Below, one piece after another: positions 9,980-17,977 of a DNA stretch of 64,000 nucleotides. Both the position numbers and the translations under genes were made by a program. Position 1 is the stretch's first letter. Every line of letters starts with the position of its first letter. The notes under the pieces were generated by a model that saw nothing but the letters and a program-made list of their open reading frames with translations, ran no database searches and was not told the origin of the DNA. This stretch comes from Pseudovibrio sp. Alg231-02 (GTDB lineage Bacteria; Pseudomonadota; Alphaproteobacteria; Rhizobiales; Stappiaceae): contig NZ_FREX01000015.1 in assembly GCF_900143565.1 (NCBI RefSeq), forward strand, positions 203-64,202, written 5' to 3'.

Positions 9980-11809
9980 TTACACGAACATAAAGTCATC
10001 AGCGCTGATTAGATCAGCACCGATATCGGACAACACGATGGAACCACCTTGGTAGGAAATGAGCGCGCCATCCTCTGAAGCCAAAATGGTGAGTTCTTCA
10101 AGACTGGTGACGCTATTCTTAATAAACTTGATGACATCTAGCCCGCTCGAAAAGTCGGTAATCCTGTCATCTCCAGAGTTAGCCGCAAAGATGAAAGTGT
10201 CTTTGCCTTTACCACCGGAAAGTATGTCATCACCGATGCCTCCTGTTAGGAGGTCACTCCCCTTTCCACCATCAAGCTCGTCATTGCCTATGCCGCCATC
10301 TAAACGATCGTTTCCATTGCCTCCAAGCAGGTTATCATCGCCTTTCCCGCCGTAGAGCCTATCGTTGCCCACTCCTCCATCCAGAGTATCTCGACCATCT
10401 TCGCCGTAAAGCCTGTCCTTGCCTTTGCCACCTTTGAGCTGATCTATCCCGCTGCCGCCATAGAGCCAGTCATTGCCACGCCCACCATCCAGCAAATCGT
10501 GACCTTCATTTGCAAAAAGCTTGTTGTGAGCGTCGTTGCCAATCAGTTCGTCATCCCCAGAACCGGTATATGCATTTTCAATCACGGTTCCACGCATAAT
10601 GGCAAGATTGCCCTTCAAGCCCTGAACATCTGAATAGGTTTCCTCGACAAGAGAAATCCGCTGATCACTAGTCACAGAGCTGAAGTTGATGCTATCGTTG
10701 CCACCATCATCCAGAATGGTGAAGGTCACCGGAACCATGCCAGCGATATCATCGTAATATCCTCCAGCATTGGAGTTTTCGCCATAGATGGTGTCGTCAG
10801 TACGCAAGTTACCTGCCGTTCCATAAAGATCTTGCATAGCAAGAATGTCGGCGATCATAGGCGTGACCACATACGCATAACTGGCATCGATGTTCGTGTT
10901 TCCCTGCTGACTAAAATATGACATGACTGTCGCTTGCCAGGAATCATTGGAATAATGATTGTCTACGCCGAATGTAGCATCTCCGTTATAATGGCCGGCA
11001 TGCCCCAGCCCCAGCTCATGTCCGATTTCGTGAATATATGTCTGATAGGAGTACGAGTTTAAGTCCGCTCCATATCGATCAACCCAGTCCGCGCTAACAT
11101 TGACGAATGATCGCTCAATTTCACCATAAAAGGTGTTGGAGCTTGCATAGGCTCCTCCATAATTGTCGTCGAAGTTTATCTTTGCATAGGTATCTGTAAA
11201 TTCGAAATTGATGCCAGTCATCATTGACCATGCGTCAAGAGCATTCTTTGCCAGGTATTGGCCGGTATCTGTCAAACCAGAAATATTGACCGAGATCGCC
11301 TCTCCAGGTTCCACATCAAATGCCCGGCGATATCCCCAATATGCATCAGACAACTGATGTGCAATCTGGTCATTTGAAAAAGCGTCTGGATCTACCGGCA
11401 CTTCAGTAGAGCCAGCTTCCTCGGTTATACTAAGCTGATAGTCTCCAAAAGAATTTCCCTCTGCACCAATGGTAGCCAAAACATAATAGGTGCCGCGTTC
11501 CTCAGGTGTGAAAGTGACTTCGGATCTACTACCATTCCCATTTTCAGTGTCTGACGCGACAGGCCTGGAGTTGGGATCGAACAGGACCAAACTTGTGTCC
11601 GATGGCCCATTGGATCCTTCATTGTCCATGGTGATCGTGTACTCAACCCCCGCCTCAAGGACAATCGCAACAAAATCTGAATCTCCGCCTCTTTTCAAAG
11701 ACCCATAGAAAGTATCCTTCGGGGTAAGAGTGTACGGAGTATCAAAGTGGGCAGGAGCATCTCCCTTTTCCACTAATATAGATTTATTGGAGTTATATCT
11801 GGTAGACAT
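9980..11809 (-). CDS. Serralysin-like M10 metalloprotease with RTX repeats
   Basis: A 609-residue secreted zinc protease. Residues ~20-130 form a PPC-type (bacterial pre-peptidase) beta domain. Residues ~145-330 are the catalytic domain, with zinc motif HEIGHELGLGH (260-270) and Met-turn MSYF (296-299). From ~415 to 535 run about a dozen GGxGNDxL-type nonapeptides, the calcium-binding RTX roll. The last ~60 residues are a typical type I secretion signal ending in DDFMFV. There is no Sec signal peptide. Serralysins degrade host or environmental proteins. No ABC/MFP secretion genes lie nearby, so export must use a system elsewhere. The PPC domain at the N-terminus, instead of a short propeptide, is uncommon. 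Confidence 0.92.
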   Translation of the reverse strand: MSTRYNSNKSILVEKGDAPAHFDTPYTLTPKDTFYGSLKRGGDSDFVAIVLEAGVEYTITMDNEGSNGPSDTSLVLFDPNSRPVASDTENGNGSRSEVTFTPEERGTYYVLATIGAEGNSFGDYQLSITEEAGSTEVPVDPDAFSNDQIAHQLSDAYWGYRRAFDVEPGEAISVNISGLTDTGQYLAKNALDAWSMMTGINFEFTDTYAKINFDDNYGGAYASSNTFYGEIERSFVNVSADWVDRYGADLNSYSYQTYIHEIGHELGLGHAGHYNGDATFGVDNHYSNDSWQATVMSYFSQQGNTNIDASYAYVVTPMIADILAMQDLYGTAGNLRTDDTIYGENSNAGGYYDDIAGMVPVTFTILDDGGNDSINFSSVTSDQRISLVEETYSDVQGLKGNLAIMRGTVIENAYTGSGDDELIGNDAHNKLFANEGHDLLDGGRGNDWLYGGSGIDQLKGGKGKDRLYGEDGRDTLDGGVGNDRLYGGKGDDNLLGGNGNDRLDGGIGNDELDGGKGSDLLTGGIGDDILSGGKGKDTFIFAANSGDDRITDFSSGLDVIKFIKNSVTSLEELTILASEDGALISYQGGSIVLSDIGADLISADDFMFV

Positions 11810-12012
11810 GCGAATCTTTTCCGATAATTGAAATTATCGAATTACGATATACACTATCCACATACTATCAATATTCATATGTACATCTTGCACAAGTGAT
11901 GTATTTTGATTTATACTATAATTTTACTAATTTAGTGCGGAAATCTCAGCCAATATTGCTATATTATAACAAAATTTATATCTACATCTACTTCACTGCA
12001 GAGATTGACGGA
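11810..12012. other. AT-rich promoter region of the protease gene
   Basis: A strongly AT-rich stretch of 203 bases upstream of the protease start and downstream of the SDR gene. It must carry the protease promoter. The base composition suggests silencing by an H-NS/MucR-like protein, which is an inference. No clear operator is visible. Confidence 0.4.
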
Positions 12013-12990
12013 TCATTTGCAGGCTTCTGATAAAGATGCTCTCCATCTAGCCGTTGAAGCATCACTTATCTGCATAAGCTTTGTTCTGATACTTGTGTCT
12101 TTCGCTTCCGGATTGGGCTCAGAAATCTTGTCTTCATCTGTATAGGTGCCAGTTACACTGCTGTATCGCGACGAAATAGCGAGCCTTACTATGCGATCAG
12201 CTCCTACTTCCGGTGGAGAGGCAAAAATGCGCATGATGAGCCGAAAAATACCTGGAATGCCTTTTAGATCCCGCAGCAAGTTGGAACGAATGAAGCCGGG
12301 ATTAAGCGCGTTTACAGTGACTCCTGAGCTTTCTAATTGCTCAGCCAGCTCAACTGTAAACGCATTGAGCGCGAGCTTTGCCTGAGCATAGGGTTTTAGC
12401 GCATCAAAGCCGTGTTTCGTTTGGAGATCTTCAAAATTAATATGGCCTAGTGCTTCCGTTTCGGAGGAAACATTCACAATTCTTGACGGTGCAGAGGTTT
12501 TGAGACGCTCTAGCAAAAGGTTCGTAAGCAAAAAGGGGCCAATATAATTAATCGCCCACATCTTCTCCAACCCATCTGCTGTGATGGTGCGTTTTGGGAC
12601 TTGAGCACCTGCGCAATTGACTAGGACGTCTATGCGCTTGTGAGTGGCAATGATACGTTCAGCACAACAGCGAATGCTCTCCATTGATGCGAGATCACAG
12701 GATAGAAACTGCGCAAACCCTCCATCAATGGCATTTAGCTCGCGTGCAACTGCCATCCCTTTTTCTTCATTGCGACCTAAGATGATCAGGTTTGCCCCGA
12801 GCTTATGCAGTGTACTAACAGCGGCTCGCCCCATACCATCAGTTCCACCCGTAAACACAATTGTCTTACCTGATATGTGCTTGTCTTCTTCAGGGATTGC
12901 ATAGACGGGACTTGGTTTCCTTCGTTGTGGTGTGAAAGTGTTGAGCACCATACTCGCTTGCTTGATAATTGAAGCTTTTTTAGAACTCAT
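12013..12990 (-). CDS. Short-chain dehydrogenase/reductase (SDR)
   Basis: A 325-residue SDR oxidoreductase. The start at 12990 is chosen because AGGAG lies five bases upstream of that ATG; the longer frame to 13071 reads through the operator region. The Rossmann motif TGGTDGMG (a variant of TGxxxGxG) follows KTIVF, then NCAGAQ, a Ser in IVNVSSE and the catalytic YAQAK pair (Tyr...Lys). It resembles retinol-dehydrogenase/WWOX-like SDRs acting on lipophilic alcohols or ketones; the substrate is unknown. It is divergent from a TetR regulator with a shared palindromic operator, so it is probably repressed by that protein and induced by a small hydrophobic compound. Confidence 0.85.
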   Translation of the reverse strand: MSSKKASIIKQASMVLNTFTPQRRKPSPVYAIPEEDKHISGKTIVFTGGTDGMGRAAVSTLHKLGANLIILGRNEEKGMAVARELNAIDGGFAQFLSCDLASMESIRCCAERIIATHKRIDVLVNCAGAQVPKRTITADGLEKMWAINYIGPFLLTNLLLERLKTSAPSRIVNVSSETEALGHINFEDLQTKHGFDALKPYAQAKLALNAFTVELAEQLESSGVTVNALNPGFIRSNLLRDLKGIPGIFRLIMRIFASPPEVGADRIVRLAISSRYSSVTGTYTDEDKISEPNPEAKDTSIRTKLMQISDASTARWRASLSEACK

Positions 12991-12999
12991 GGCCACTCC

Positions 13000-13041
13000 T
13001 ATTCGGAAATATATAATTCCGGAATTGTTAGTTACCGAATA
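13000..13041. promoter_or_regulatory. Nested palindromic operator between SDR and TetR genes
   Basis: TATTCGG (13000-13006) and CCGAATA (13035-13041) are exact inverse copies centred on the same point (13020.5) as the perfect 12-bp palindrome AATTCCGGAATT (13015-13026). Over the whole 42 bases 16 of 21 positions per arm match. The outer left arm touches the SDR ribosome-binding site. The position between divergent genes and the symmetry are those of a TetR operator. Confidence 0.75.
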
Positions 13042-13096
13042 AGCGATATAGAAGTTTGACATGGAAATCAACCTTTGCAGTAATTAGGAAGTCTTC

Positions 13097-13684
13097 ATGA
13101 ATAAGAGATCAGGCCAGCGAGCTGAGCTTACCCGCGGTCGTAAGCGGGATCGTAACAGGACCGACGCTATTCTTGCTGCAACGGCTGAGTTAATTATCGA
13201 ACATGGGTTTGATAAACTTCGAGTTCAGGATGTGGCAGAAAAAGCCGGAAGTGGGCTCGGTACGATATACCGAAGGTGGGAAACAAAAGAAGCCTTAGTA
13301 ACTGACGCTATTCGCGCTTTTCCTGACCCTCCACTTCCCTCCAGTGATGACGCCGCAGCGGATTTGGCATCTGTTATTCGGGAGAAAACTGAGTTTTATG
13401 CTTCAAAACCAGATTTACTTCCCGGAGTAATCTCAGCATTGAGGGAGGATAAGGGTATTGCTAACGCTATTCGTGATCGATATGACGATAAACCACTTCG
13501 CCAGCTTTTTGCCAGGCTATTGGGTTCTGATCATCCTCAATTGGATCTGCTAGCAGAGCTCGTACCAGCAATACTTCTCAACCGAACAGTTTTCCATAAC
13601 CGCCCAGTTCAATCGGACAACTTTGCCGATGAGATCCTGGCACTTGTCAAAGCTTTATCAAGTGTTCGAGTTGAGAGCCCCTGA
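13097..13684 (+). CDS. TetR/AcrR-family transcriptional repressor
   Basis: A 195-residue regulator. The N-terminal ~22 residues are basic; the helix-turn-helix domain spans about 22-70 (AILAATAELIIEHGFDKLRV, then VAEKAG and TIYRRWETKEALV). The C-terminal domain (75-195) is a ligand-binding/dimerisation bundle of the type found in many TetR repressors. The ribosome-binding site AGGAAG precedes the ATG. It diverges from the SDR gene and very probably controls both through the 42-bp operator. The ligand cannot be told from sequence. Confidence 0.88.
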   Translation: MNKRSGQRAELTRGRKRDRNRTDAILAATAELIIEHGFDKLRVQDVAEKAGSGLGTIYRRWETKEALVTDAIRAFPDPPLPSSDDAAADLASVIREKTEFYASKPDLLPGVISALREDKGIANAIRDRYDDKPLRQLFARLLGSDHPQLDLLAELVPAILLNRTVFHNRPVQSDNFADEILALVKALSSVRVESP

Positions 13685-14095
13685 TGTTACGAATGAACGC
13701 ATGCAAGGTTATAAGGGCACCTTAGTTACCGGCAGTGAGAGGCTGAGCGAGTGTTCCATGTGAGTGGCTTCTGCCTTGCGAGGCATATTGATCTGATTTG
13801 AGCAATCATCATATGCGGTCATCTGTCCGGCGTGTTTAGACGGCAAACATGACTGTTGGTCTTGATGGTTACCGCTTACCAAGTCGCAAACCGGTAAACG
13901 AACGACGACGTATCCCAGACATTCCATAGATGTCTGGGTTAATCTTTTCTTTTGGCCGTGCAACAAAGCCATAACCACATAAGTTGATGAGCCAAGCAAG
14001 CTCTCTGTACGCACTTGGCTTTTCAGCTCACACTTGTTTAAATTATCGCCAATTTAGAAAGCTAACTCATATTGTAGTTTGATAAGAAGGTCGTT
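13685..14095. other. Intergenic region with a strong stem-loop
   Basis: About 410 bases with no convincing gene; a 101-codon minus-strand frame has no recognisable features. It contains the 9-bp inverted repeat at 13914-13938 and, at the right edge, the ribosome-binding site AGAAGG of the VOC gene. Confidence 0.5.
13914..13938 (+). terminator. Perfect 9-bp stem-loop followed by T-rich sequence
   Basis: CCCAGACAT, a 7-base loop and ATGTCTGGG, followed by TTAATCTTTTCTTTT. On the plus strand this has the form of a rho-independent terminator with an impure T-tract. It lies ~230 bases after the TetR gene, so it may end that transcript; a protein-binding site is the alternative. Confidence 0.5.
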
Positions 14096-14503
14096 GTGGA
14101 TGCAGACGCAAAGGATCTGAAGATGACGGTACTGCTCATGCAGCATTTCGCGCTGCCGATCCCACCCGATGGTGTTGAAGATGCGAGGCGGTTTTATGGC
14201 ACCTTACTAGGTTTTAAAGAAATAGAACGCCCTCAAGAAGCGAGTAGCCATGCCGGTTGTTGGTTCTCATCAGGTTCGGTCAATTTGCATTTGCTCGGCA
14301 GTGAACCATTTGCGCCAGTAACAGTTGGCCACCCAGGACTTGTTGTCGATGACCTGGCAGCTTTGGCGAAGAACCTACGGGCAGCGTCTGTCACGGTAAC
14401 GGATGACACAATCCTCTTCGGCCACGACCGCAAGAAGGTCCATGACCCCTTTGGAAACATGATCGAACTGCTGGAGCCTGTTGATGGCGGCCATAGTTTG
14501 TAA
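14096..14503 (+). CDS. VOC-family (glyoxalase/bleomycin-resistance) protein
   Basis: A 135-residue protein with the vicinal-oxygen-chelate fold. It has the two expected beta-alpha-beta-beta-beta halves, the first containing QHFALPIPPDGVEDARRFY and LLGFKEIER, the second GHPGLVVDD through VHDPFGNMIELLEP. The latter motif contributes a metal-ligand Glu in this superfamily. The GTG start is favoured because AGAAGG stands 5 bases upstream; an internal ATG at 14123 is the alternative. The substrate is unknown. The gene stands alone between the TetR block and the dead integrase. Confidence 0.85.
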   Translation: MDADAKDLKMTVLLMQHFALPIPPDGVEDARRFYGTLLGFKEIERPQEASSHAGCWFSSGSVNLHLLGSEPFAPVTVGHPGLVVDDLAALAKNLRAASVTVTDDTILFGHDRKKVHDPFGNMIELLEPVDGGHSL

Positions 14504-14569
14504 GTTCCAAACCCAACAAAGACGCTTAACCTGGCGCAGGCTCTGAAGCTTCACAATGTTAAGCGGACG

Positions 14570-15534
14570 TTACGTAAGTGGTGAGCTTGATGAATGCCGA
14601 AGCTTATTCTTCAGATTCATGCCAGGCACTGCCAACTTGTTGCTTCTAGCTGCCTCGGGCAGTTGATAACTATGCTCGATCTTGACACTTTTCCTCGTCT
14701 CAAAGGCTATCGTTTCCCACGCAGTATCATTGGCTAAGCGGTTTAGGTCTATCATCCGTTCGCCATAAGCCAGCGCGATGTTGAAGATCTTCTGGTGACG
14801 CAGGGAAGAGTGCTTAGCTATGAGACTATTTGGAGCGAGCTGTAGACGGGAATGGCGATAATCTTGATATCCTTTTGCAAGCGTGTCGCGACAAAAGTTC
14901 GCTTTATAAATTTTCAGGCGTTGGAGCATGCCACACGCTCTCATGACAGACAAGAGGTCGCACCAAGTCTTGACCAACCGAACCGGGTTGCTGTGCTCTG
15001 GCCTTAGGCCCCATACTTCAGCAAGATTGAACGCCTTTGATAAGACCGCCAGAACTTGATTGGCTTGACGTGGTGTTGCTCTCAACGCGTGATTCAGCTT
15101 TGCAATATCTTGTTGTCTGACAGAGCTGAGTTTCATGTATCCCAATCGTGAGCGAACACACCGTTTAAGGAGACGCTCATTGTCTTGGGTTTGTTTTGAA
15201 CCCGCACATGTTTGCTCATGTAAACATCAAGAAGTACATTCACTGTGGGAGCAGCTCGTTTGTTCTCCCGCTTTAAGAGAGGATCATCTCCGTTACGGAC
15301 CGTTGCTAGCACGTCGGTCGCCAAGTCCCTGGCTTGATCCGGTGTTAGCTCACCATACCTGCCAAGACTCATACGACGAGAGCGGCCTTCATCTGTGCGA
15401 TATTGCACAAGGAGTGTTTTTGCACCGCTCTGCATCACTTGAAGGTCAAAGCCTTTGAGTTTGCTGTCCTAGAAGATTTGCTTTTTGCTTGTCGGCCTTA
15501 CCGCATCCTCCGTTCGCTTCGTTATGTTCGGCAT
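14570..15534 (-). pseudogene. Tyrosine-recombinase integrase pseudogene (P4/DUF4102 type)
   Basis: The start is the ATG at 15534 (MPNITKRTEDAVRPTSKK...), which matches the N-terminus of island integrases. Codon 15471-15469 is TAG where the family has Trp (normally WDxxLKGFG), one base change from TGG. The frame continues DSKLKGFDLQVMQSGAKT, YRTDEGRSRRMSLGRYGELT and on to a frameshift near 15140. There it switches to the frame carrying LNHALRATPRQANQVLAVLS and FNLAEVWGLRPEHSNP. After ~14960 homology is lost and the catalytic R...HxxR...Y domain is not recognisable. Nonsense, frameshift and a destroyed catalytic half make it dead. It faces away from the tRNA-Lys fragment beside it. Confidence 0.85.
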
Positions 15535-15709
15535 AGACAAACCTCTCCAGCTGACGGCTCCTGACAGGAGCCACCAAACATACAAAAATATCAGTTGAAG
15601 TACGTTCCCGATTGTCGCTGTTTCTGACGACCTTTAAGGTTTTCTTTTAGGACCTGTGTAAAACAGAATCTAAATCGTTATCGGTCAAAACCTATCTGCT
15701 TACCGTTCT

Positions 15710-15729
15710 GTGTCAGCACTATGTAAGCA
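15710..15729 (+). repeat. 20-base direct repeat, copy 1 (integrase-arm-like)
   Basis: GTGTCAGCACTATGTAAGCA. It matches the copy at 15960-15979 in 19 of 20 bases. Each copy contains two AGCA-type half units about ten bases apart, which resembles the short repeats next to att sites of P4-type integrases. Confidence 0.65.
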
Positions 15730-15847
15730 AATGTATGAGATTGAGCGTGAAAAGCAAGGTAGGCAGGCGTAAATATTTTTCTACAACTCTTTGATTTATA
15801 GTATTTAATCGATCTTCAACGCAAAAGAGCGCATCCCTCTGAAGCGC

Positions 15848-15892
15848 TTCTTAATCCGTAGGTCCACGGTTTGAGCCCGTGTGGGCTCACCA
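15848..15892 (+). tRNA. 3' fragment of tRNA-Lys(CTT): probable attachment site
   Basis: The bases run from the anticodon loop (TTCTTAA, anticodon CTT) through the 3' anticodon stem TCCGT, variable loop AGGTC, T-arm CACGG-TTTGAGC-CCGTG and acceptor strand TGGGCTC to the discriminator A and encoded CCA. The 5' half (acceptor, D-arm, 5' anticodon stem) is absent: the upstream bases do not pair. The T-loop has TTTGAGC instead of TTCGAGC. Beside a P4-type integrase gene this is the classical attachment-site duplicate left by integration into a tRNA 3' end. Confidence 0.75.
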
Positions 15893-15893
15893 T

Positions 15894-15946
15894 TTAACCT
15901 CATGGTATATAAAGAGGTTAAGCAAAGCTCCCATTTGGGAGCTTTT
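15894..15946 (+). terminator. Two stem-loops after the tRNA-Lys fragment
   Basis: TTAACCTC/GAGGTTAA (15894-15921) is followed by AAAGCTCCC-ATTT-GGGAGCTTT (15924-15946) with a short T-run. The second is a good rho-independent terminator, such as commonly follows a tRNA gene. This suggests that the DNA to the right is the original chromosome flank. Confidence 0.7.
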
Positions 15947-15959
15947 GCATTTAGGCTTC

Positions 15960-15979
15960 GTGTCAGCACTATGTGAGCA
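15960..15979 (+). repeat. 20-base direct repeat, copy 2
   Basis: GTGTCAGCACTATGTGAGCA, differing from copy 1 at a single base, exactly 250 bases further on and on the other side of the tRNA fragment. It brackets the attachment site. Confidence 0.65.
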
Positions 15980-16109
15980 TTTGAAAACAAGTTCTGACCT
16001 TGCTTGTTCCAAGCCATATCTTCCAATTGATTCTGGAGAAGATCTGACTGACGTCACCAATCATGTCGACAGATACGTACTAGAGGTGCTTTCGAAAGTT
16101 CATGCGACA

Positions 16110-17408
16110 TCAACGGCACTGCGTTTGTAAACTAAAAACTTTCTCACCGGGCACTCTTGCTGCAAACATCGTTTCTGAGTTGCACCACACATTGCTCATA
16201 GCCTTAGACCCGACCAATTTCCAGATTGGTCTATGCCTTTGGCTTTGCAAACCAGATTCCACACTGTCAAAAAAGAATGCATCATGAATCTTATGTTGTG
16301 GCAATGAGGCTCGAAGAAAGAAAACGGCTCTATTTGTAACAAGAGTTCCGGTCGGTTGTTGTCCTAAAAAGTCTGCTGCTTGCTTGAGAGGTGAGATAAT
16401 TACGGGCTTGATTAGAAATTGCGGCCAGATGCCAAGCTGCAAAACGATGACAAGAACCAAAGCAGGTTTTGCCCACTTGCCAGAAGAATTCACTAACCAA
16501 ATAACTAGCAAAATTGCAGGTAGGAGCACGTGGCGGAGATTTTCGGGATTTTGGGCAAGTAGTGTCCAGAGTACGGCAGCAACTGCTGCTATCAGCAAGG
16601 GTGTGAGTTTGGGGCGGGTTAGGAAAGCAAGGGCAGCTATGAAGAGAAAAGAGAGCAAGCTTGCGAGAGCTATGGGTTCTTTTTCAAAGGCATCCAACCA
16701 GCTTTCACGTTCGAAGGTTTGCTCAAATGACGTGTTACCCCAGACGGTGAAATGACCTTCGGTGAACCGCAGCGCTTCAATCAGGTAAGCCTCGCCTTCC
16801 AGCAGGAATACTCCTCCGAAGAACACGAGCAATGTGCCGGCACTTGCGATAAAGAGTTTTGTGCGAGCCTCTCTTTTCAAATACCACTCAGTGATTAAGG
16901 CCAGAGCAACTGGAACAATGAAAGATGGCCGGCAGGCCAGAGCAAACCCTGCAAAGCACCCTGCCCTGATGTGTTTGCCTCTACCCATAAAAGCCAGAGC
17001 TGCAAGAAAGAATGCAATACCTGTTGCATCGCTCATCATGCTTAATGCGACAAGCGGAAGGAAAGGCTGCGTCAAAACTGCGAAGAAGGCCAGCAGCACA
17101 CCTCTATGAGATGCTCCCCAAGCTTGGGTAGTCCATGCTGCAAGAGGAGGTAAAGACAGTGCAGAAAATAGGCTCAGGTAGAAGACCGCTTGCTTCGCAC
17201 TCAAGCCCATCAAAACAAGCAGTTTGCTCAGCACTATAAATCCCGGATACCCCGGAAAATGCGGTCTGAACTCAAGCACACTGAAGCGAATTGTGCCATT
17301 AACAAAGAAATAGGCATCATCACTTGGGATGCTTGGTGTGTGGCGGAGCAACCAAGTAGATAAAGTCACGTAGCAAAAGAGAGATGCGCTCCAGCCAAGT
17401 CGCAACAT
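16110..17408 (-). CDS. GT-C-type membrane glycosyltransferase-like protein
   Basis: A 432-residue polytopic membrane protein with about ten hydrophobic helices and a soluble tail (~360-432). After the first helix a periplasmic loop has PSDDAYFF, resembling the acidic catalytic motif of GT-C enzymes, then FRPHFPGYPGFI, a loop typical of the PMT/ArnT group. Such enzymes move a sugar from a polyprenyl-phosphate donor to lipid or protein in the periplasm. It is the last gene of the FTR1 operon, starting 2 bases after the preceding stop. Its role there is unclear: it may modify one of the exported partners. Family assignment is moderate; substrate unknown. Confidence 0.7.
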   Translation of the reverse strand: MLRLGWSASLFCYVTLSTWLLRHTPSIPSDDAYFFVNGTIRFSVLEFRPHFPGYPGFIVLSKLLVLMGLSAKQAVFYLSLFSALSLPPLAAWTTQAWGASHRGVLLAFFAVLTQPFLPLVALSMMSDATGIAFFLAALAFMGRGKHIRAGCFAGFALACRPSFIVPVALALITEWYLKREARTKLFIASAGTLLVFFGGVFLLEGEAYLIEALRFTEGHFTVWGNTSFEQTFERESWLDAFEKEPIALASLLSFLFIAALAFLTRPKLTPLLIAAVAAVLWTLLAQNPENLRHVLLPAILLVIWLVNSSGKWAKPALVLVIVLQLGIWPQFLIKPVIISPLKQAADFLGQQPTGTLVTNRAVFFLRASLPQHKIHDAFFFDSVESGLQSQRHRPIWKLVGSKAMSNVWCNSETMFAARVPGEKVFSLQTQCR

Positions 17409-17409
17409 A

Positions 17410-17967
17410 CTAGTTTGCCAACGCCTTTAAGACGTCCTCAACAGCTGCATTGTAAGCGGCAGGATCTGCCTCTCGCTTACCCACCCCAAAAACACCAGGG
17501 TTTCCGATGGCTTCAAGTGCTTGACGGAGGCTTTGATCGGCTGCTTGACGTTGCTTGCCCGGCAATTCACCGGCCATGGCATCGAAGAAGCGTTTTGATT
17601 TGACGACAAGAACCTTAGCGGTCTGATAGTCGTTCAAGTTTTCGGAACCAGCTTGCAAACGACGGGTAATCTCGGCAACAAAAACGCGATTGATAGCAAC
17701 TGCGATTGTCGCTGTATCTTGAGAGGCTAAGGCCTTTTCAAATGCTTCAGAGAGCCCGCTGTCATAATCAGTCGTCAAATAGGCAAGTTCCTCTGAGATC
17801 TCGTTGGCAGCTAACTTCGCTGCTTCAAAGTCTCCGGCGTTCACAGCTTTATAGATGGCTTCCCGCGCATCAATCAGAGGCTCCTTGCCAGCAGCAGCAT
17901 AAGAGTAAGCATGCGCCTGACCAGTAGTAAGCAAAGACATAAGCAATGCATAAAATATTCTCACCAC
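17410..17967 (-). CDS. Small exported helical protein of the FTR1 operon
   Basis: About 185 residues. The start is the GTG at 17967, six bases after AGGAGA and 11 after the preceding stop; longer upstream starts would overlap the FAD gene. A signal peptide (VVRIFYALLMSLLTTGQAHA) precedes a mature all-alpha domain rich in Ala/Glu/Lys with repeated motifs such as AIYKAVNAGDFEAAKLAANE. It resembles the periplasmic helical modules fused to or partnered with some FTR1-type permeases, so a periplasmic iron-delivery or accessory role is inferred. It contains no Cys or haem motif. I do not recognise a named family with certainty. Confidence 0.75.
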   Translation of the reverse strand: MVRIFYALLMSLLTTGQAHAYSYAAAGKEPLIDAREAIYKAVNAGDFEAAKLAANEISEELAYLTTDYDSGLSEAFEKALASQDTATIAVAINRVFVAEITRRLQAGSENLNDYQTAKVLVVKSKRFFDAMAGELPGKQRQAADQSLRQALEAIGNPGVFGVGKREADPAAYNAAVEDVLKALAN

Positions 17968-17977
17968 GACTGGTCTC

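Larger units (their letters stand above)
15535..16109. other. Integrase-upstream/attachment region
   Basis: No gene is supported. The stretch holds a 7-bp hairpin (15556-15572), two copies of a 20-base repeat (15710-15729, 15960-15979), the tRNA-Lys 3' fragment and its downstream stem-loops. It separates accessory DNA from the iron operon. Confidence 0.6.

Noticed and set aside
10059-10355. Plus-strand frame rich in Ser/Pro (PLPPSxxSSP repeats)
   Set aside because: Antisense reading of the RTX nonapeptide repeats of the protease gene.
12991-13071. Longer N-terminus for the SDR protein
   Set aside because: The extension is encoded by the palindromic operator region, and the internal ATG at 12990 has a strong ribosome-binding site.
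13709-14014. 101-codon minus-strand frame
   Set aside because: No recognisable domain, low-complexity end, and it overlaps a strong stem-loop; probably non-coding.
15805-16130. Small frames on both strands around the tRNA-Lys fragment
   Set aside because: They overlap the tRNA remnant, terminator and repeats; not credible genes.
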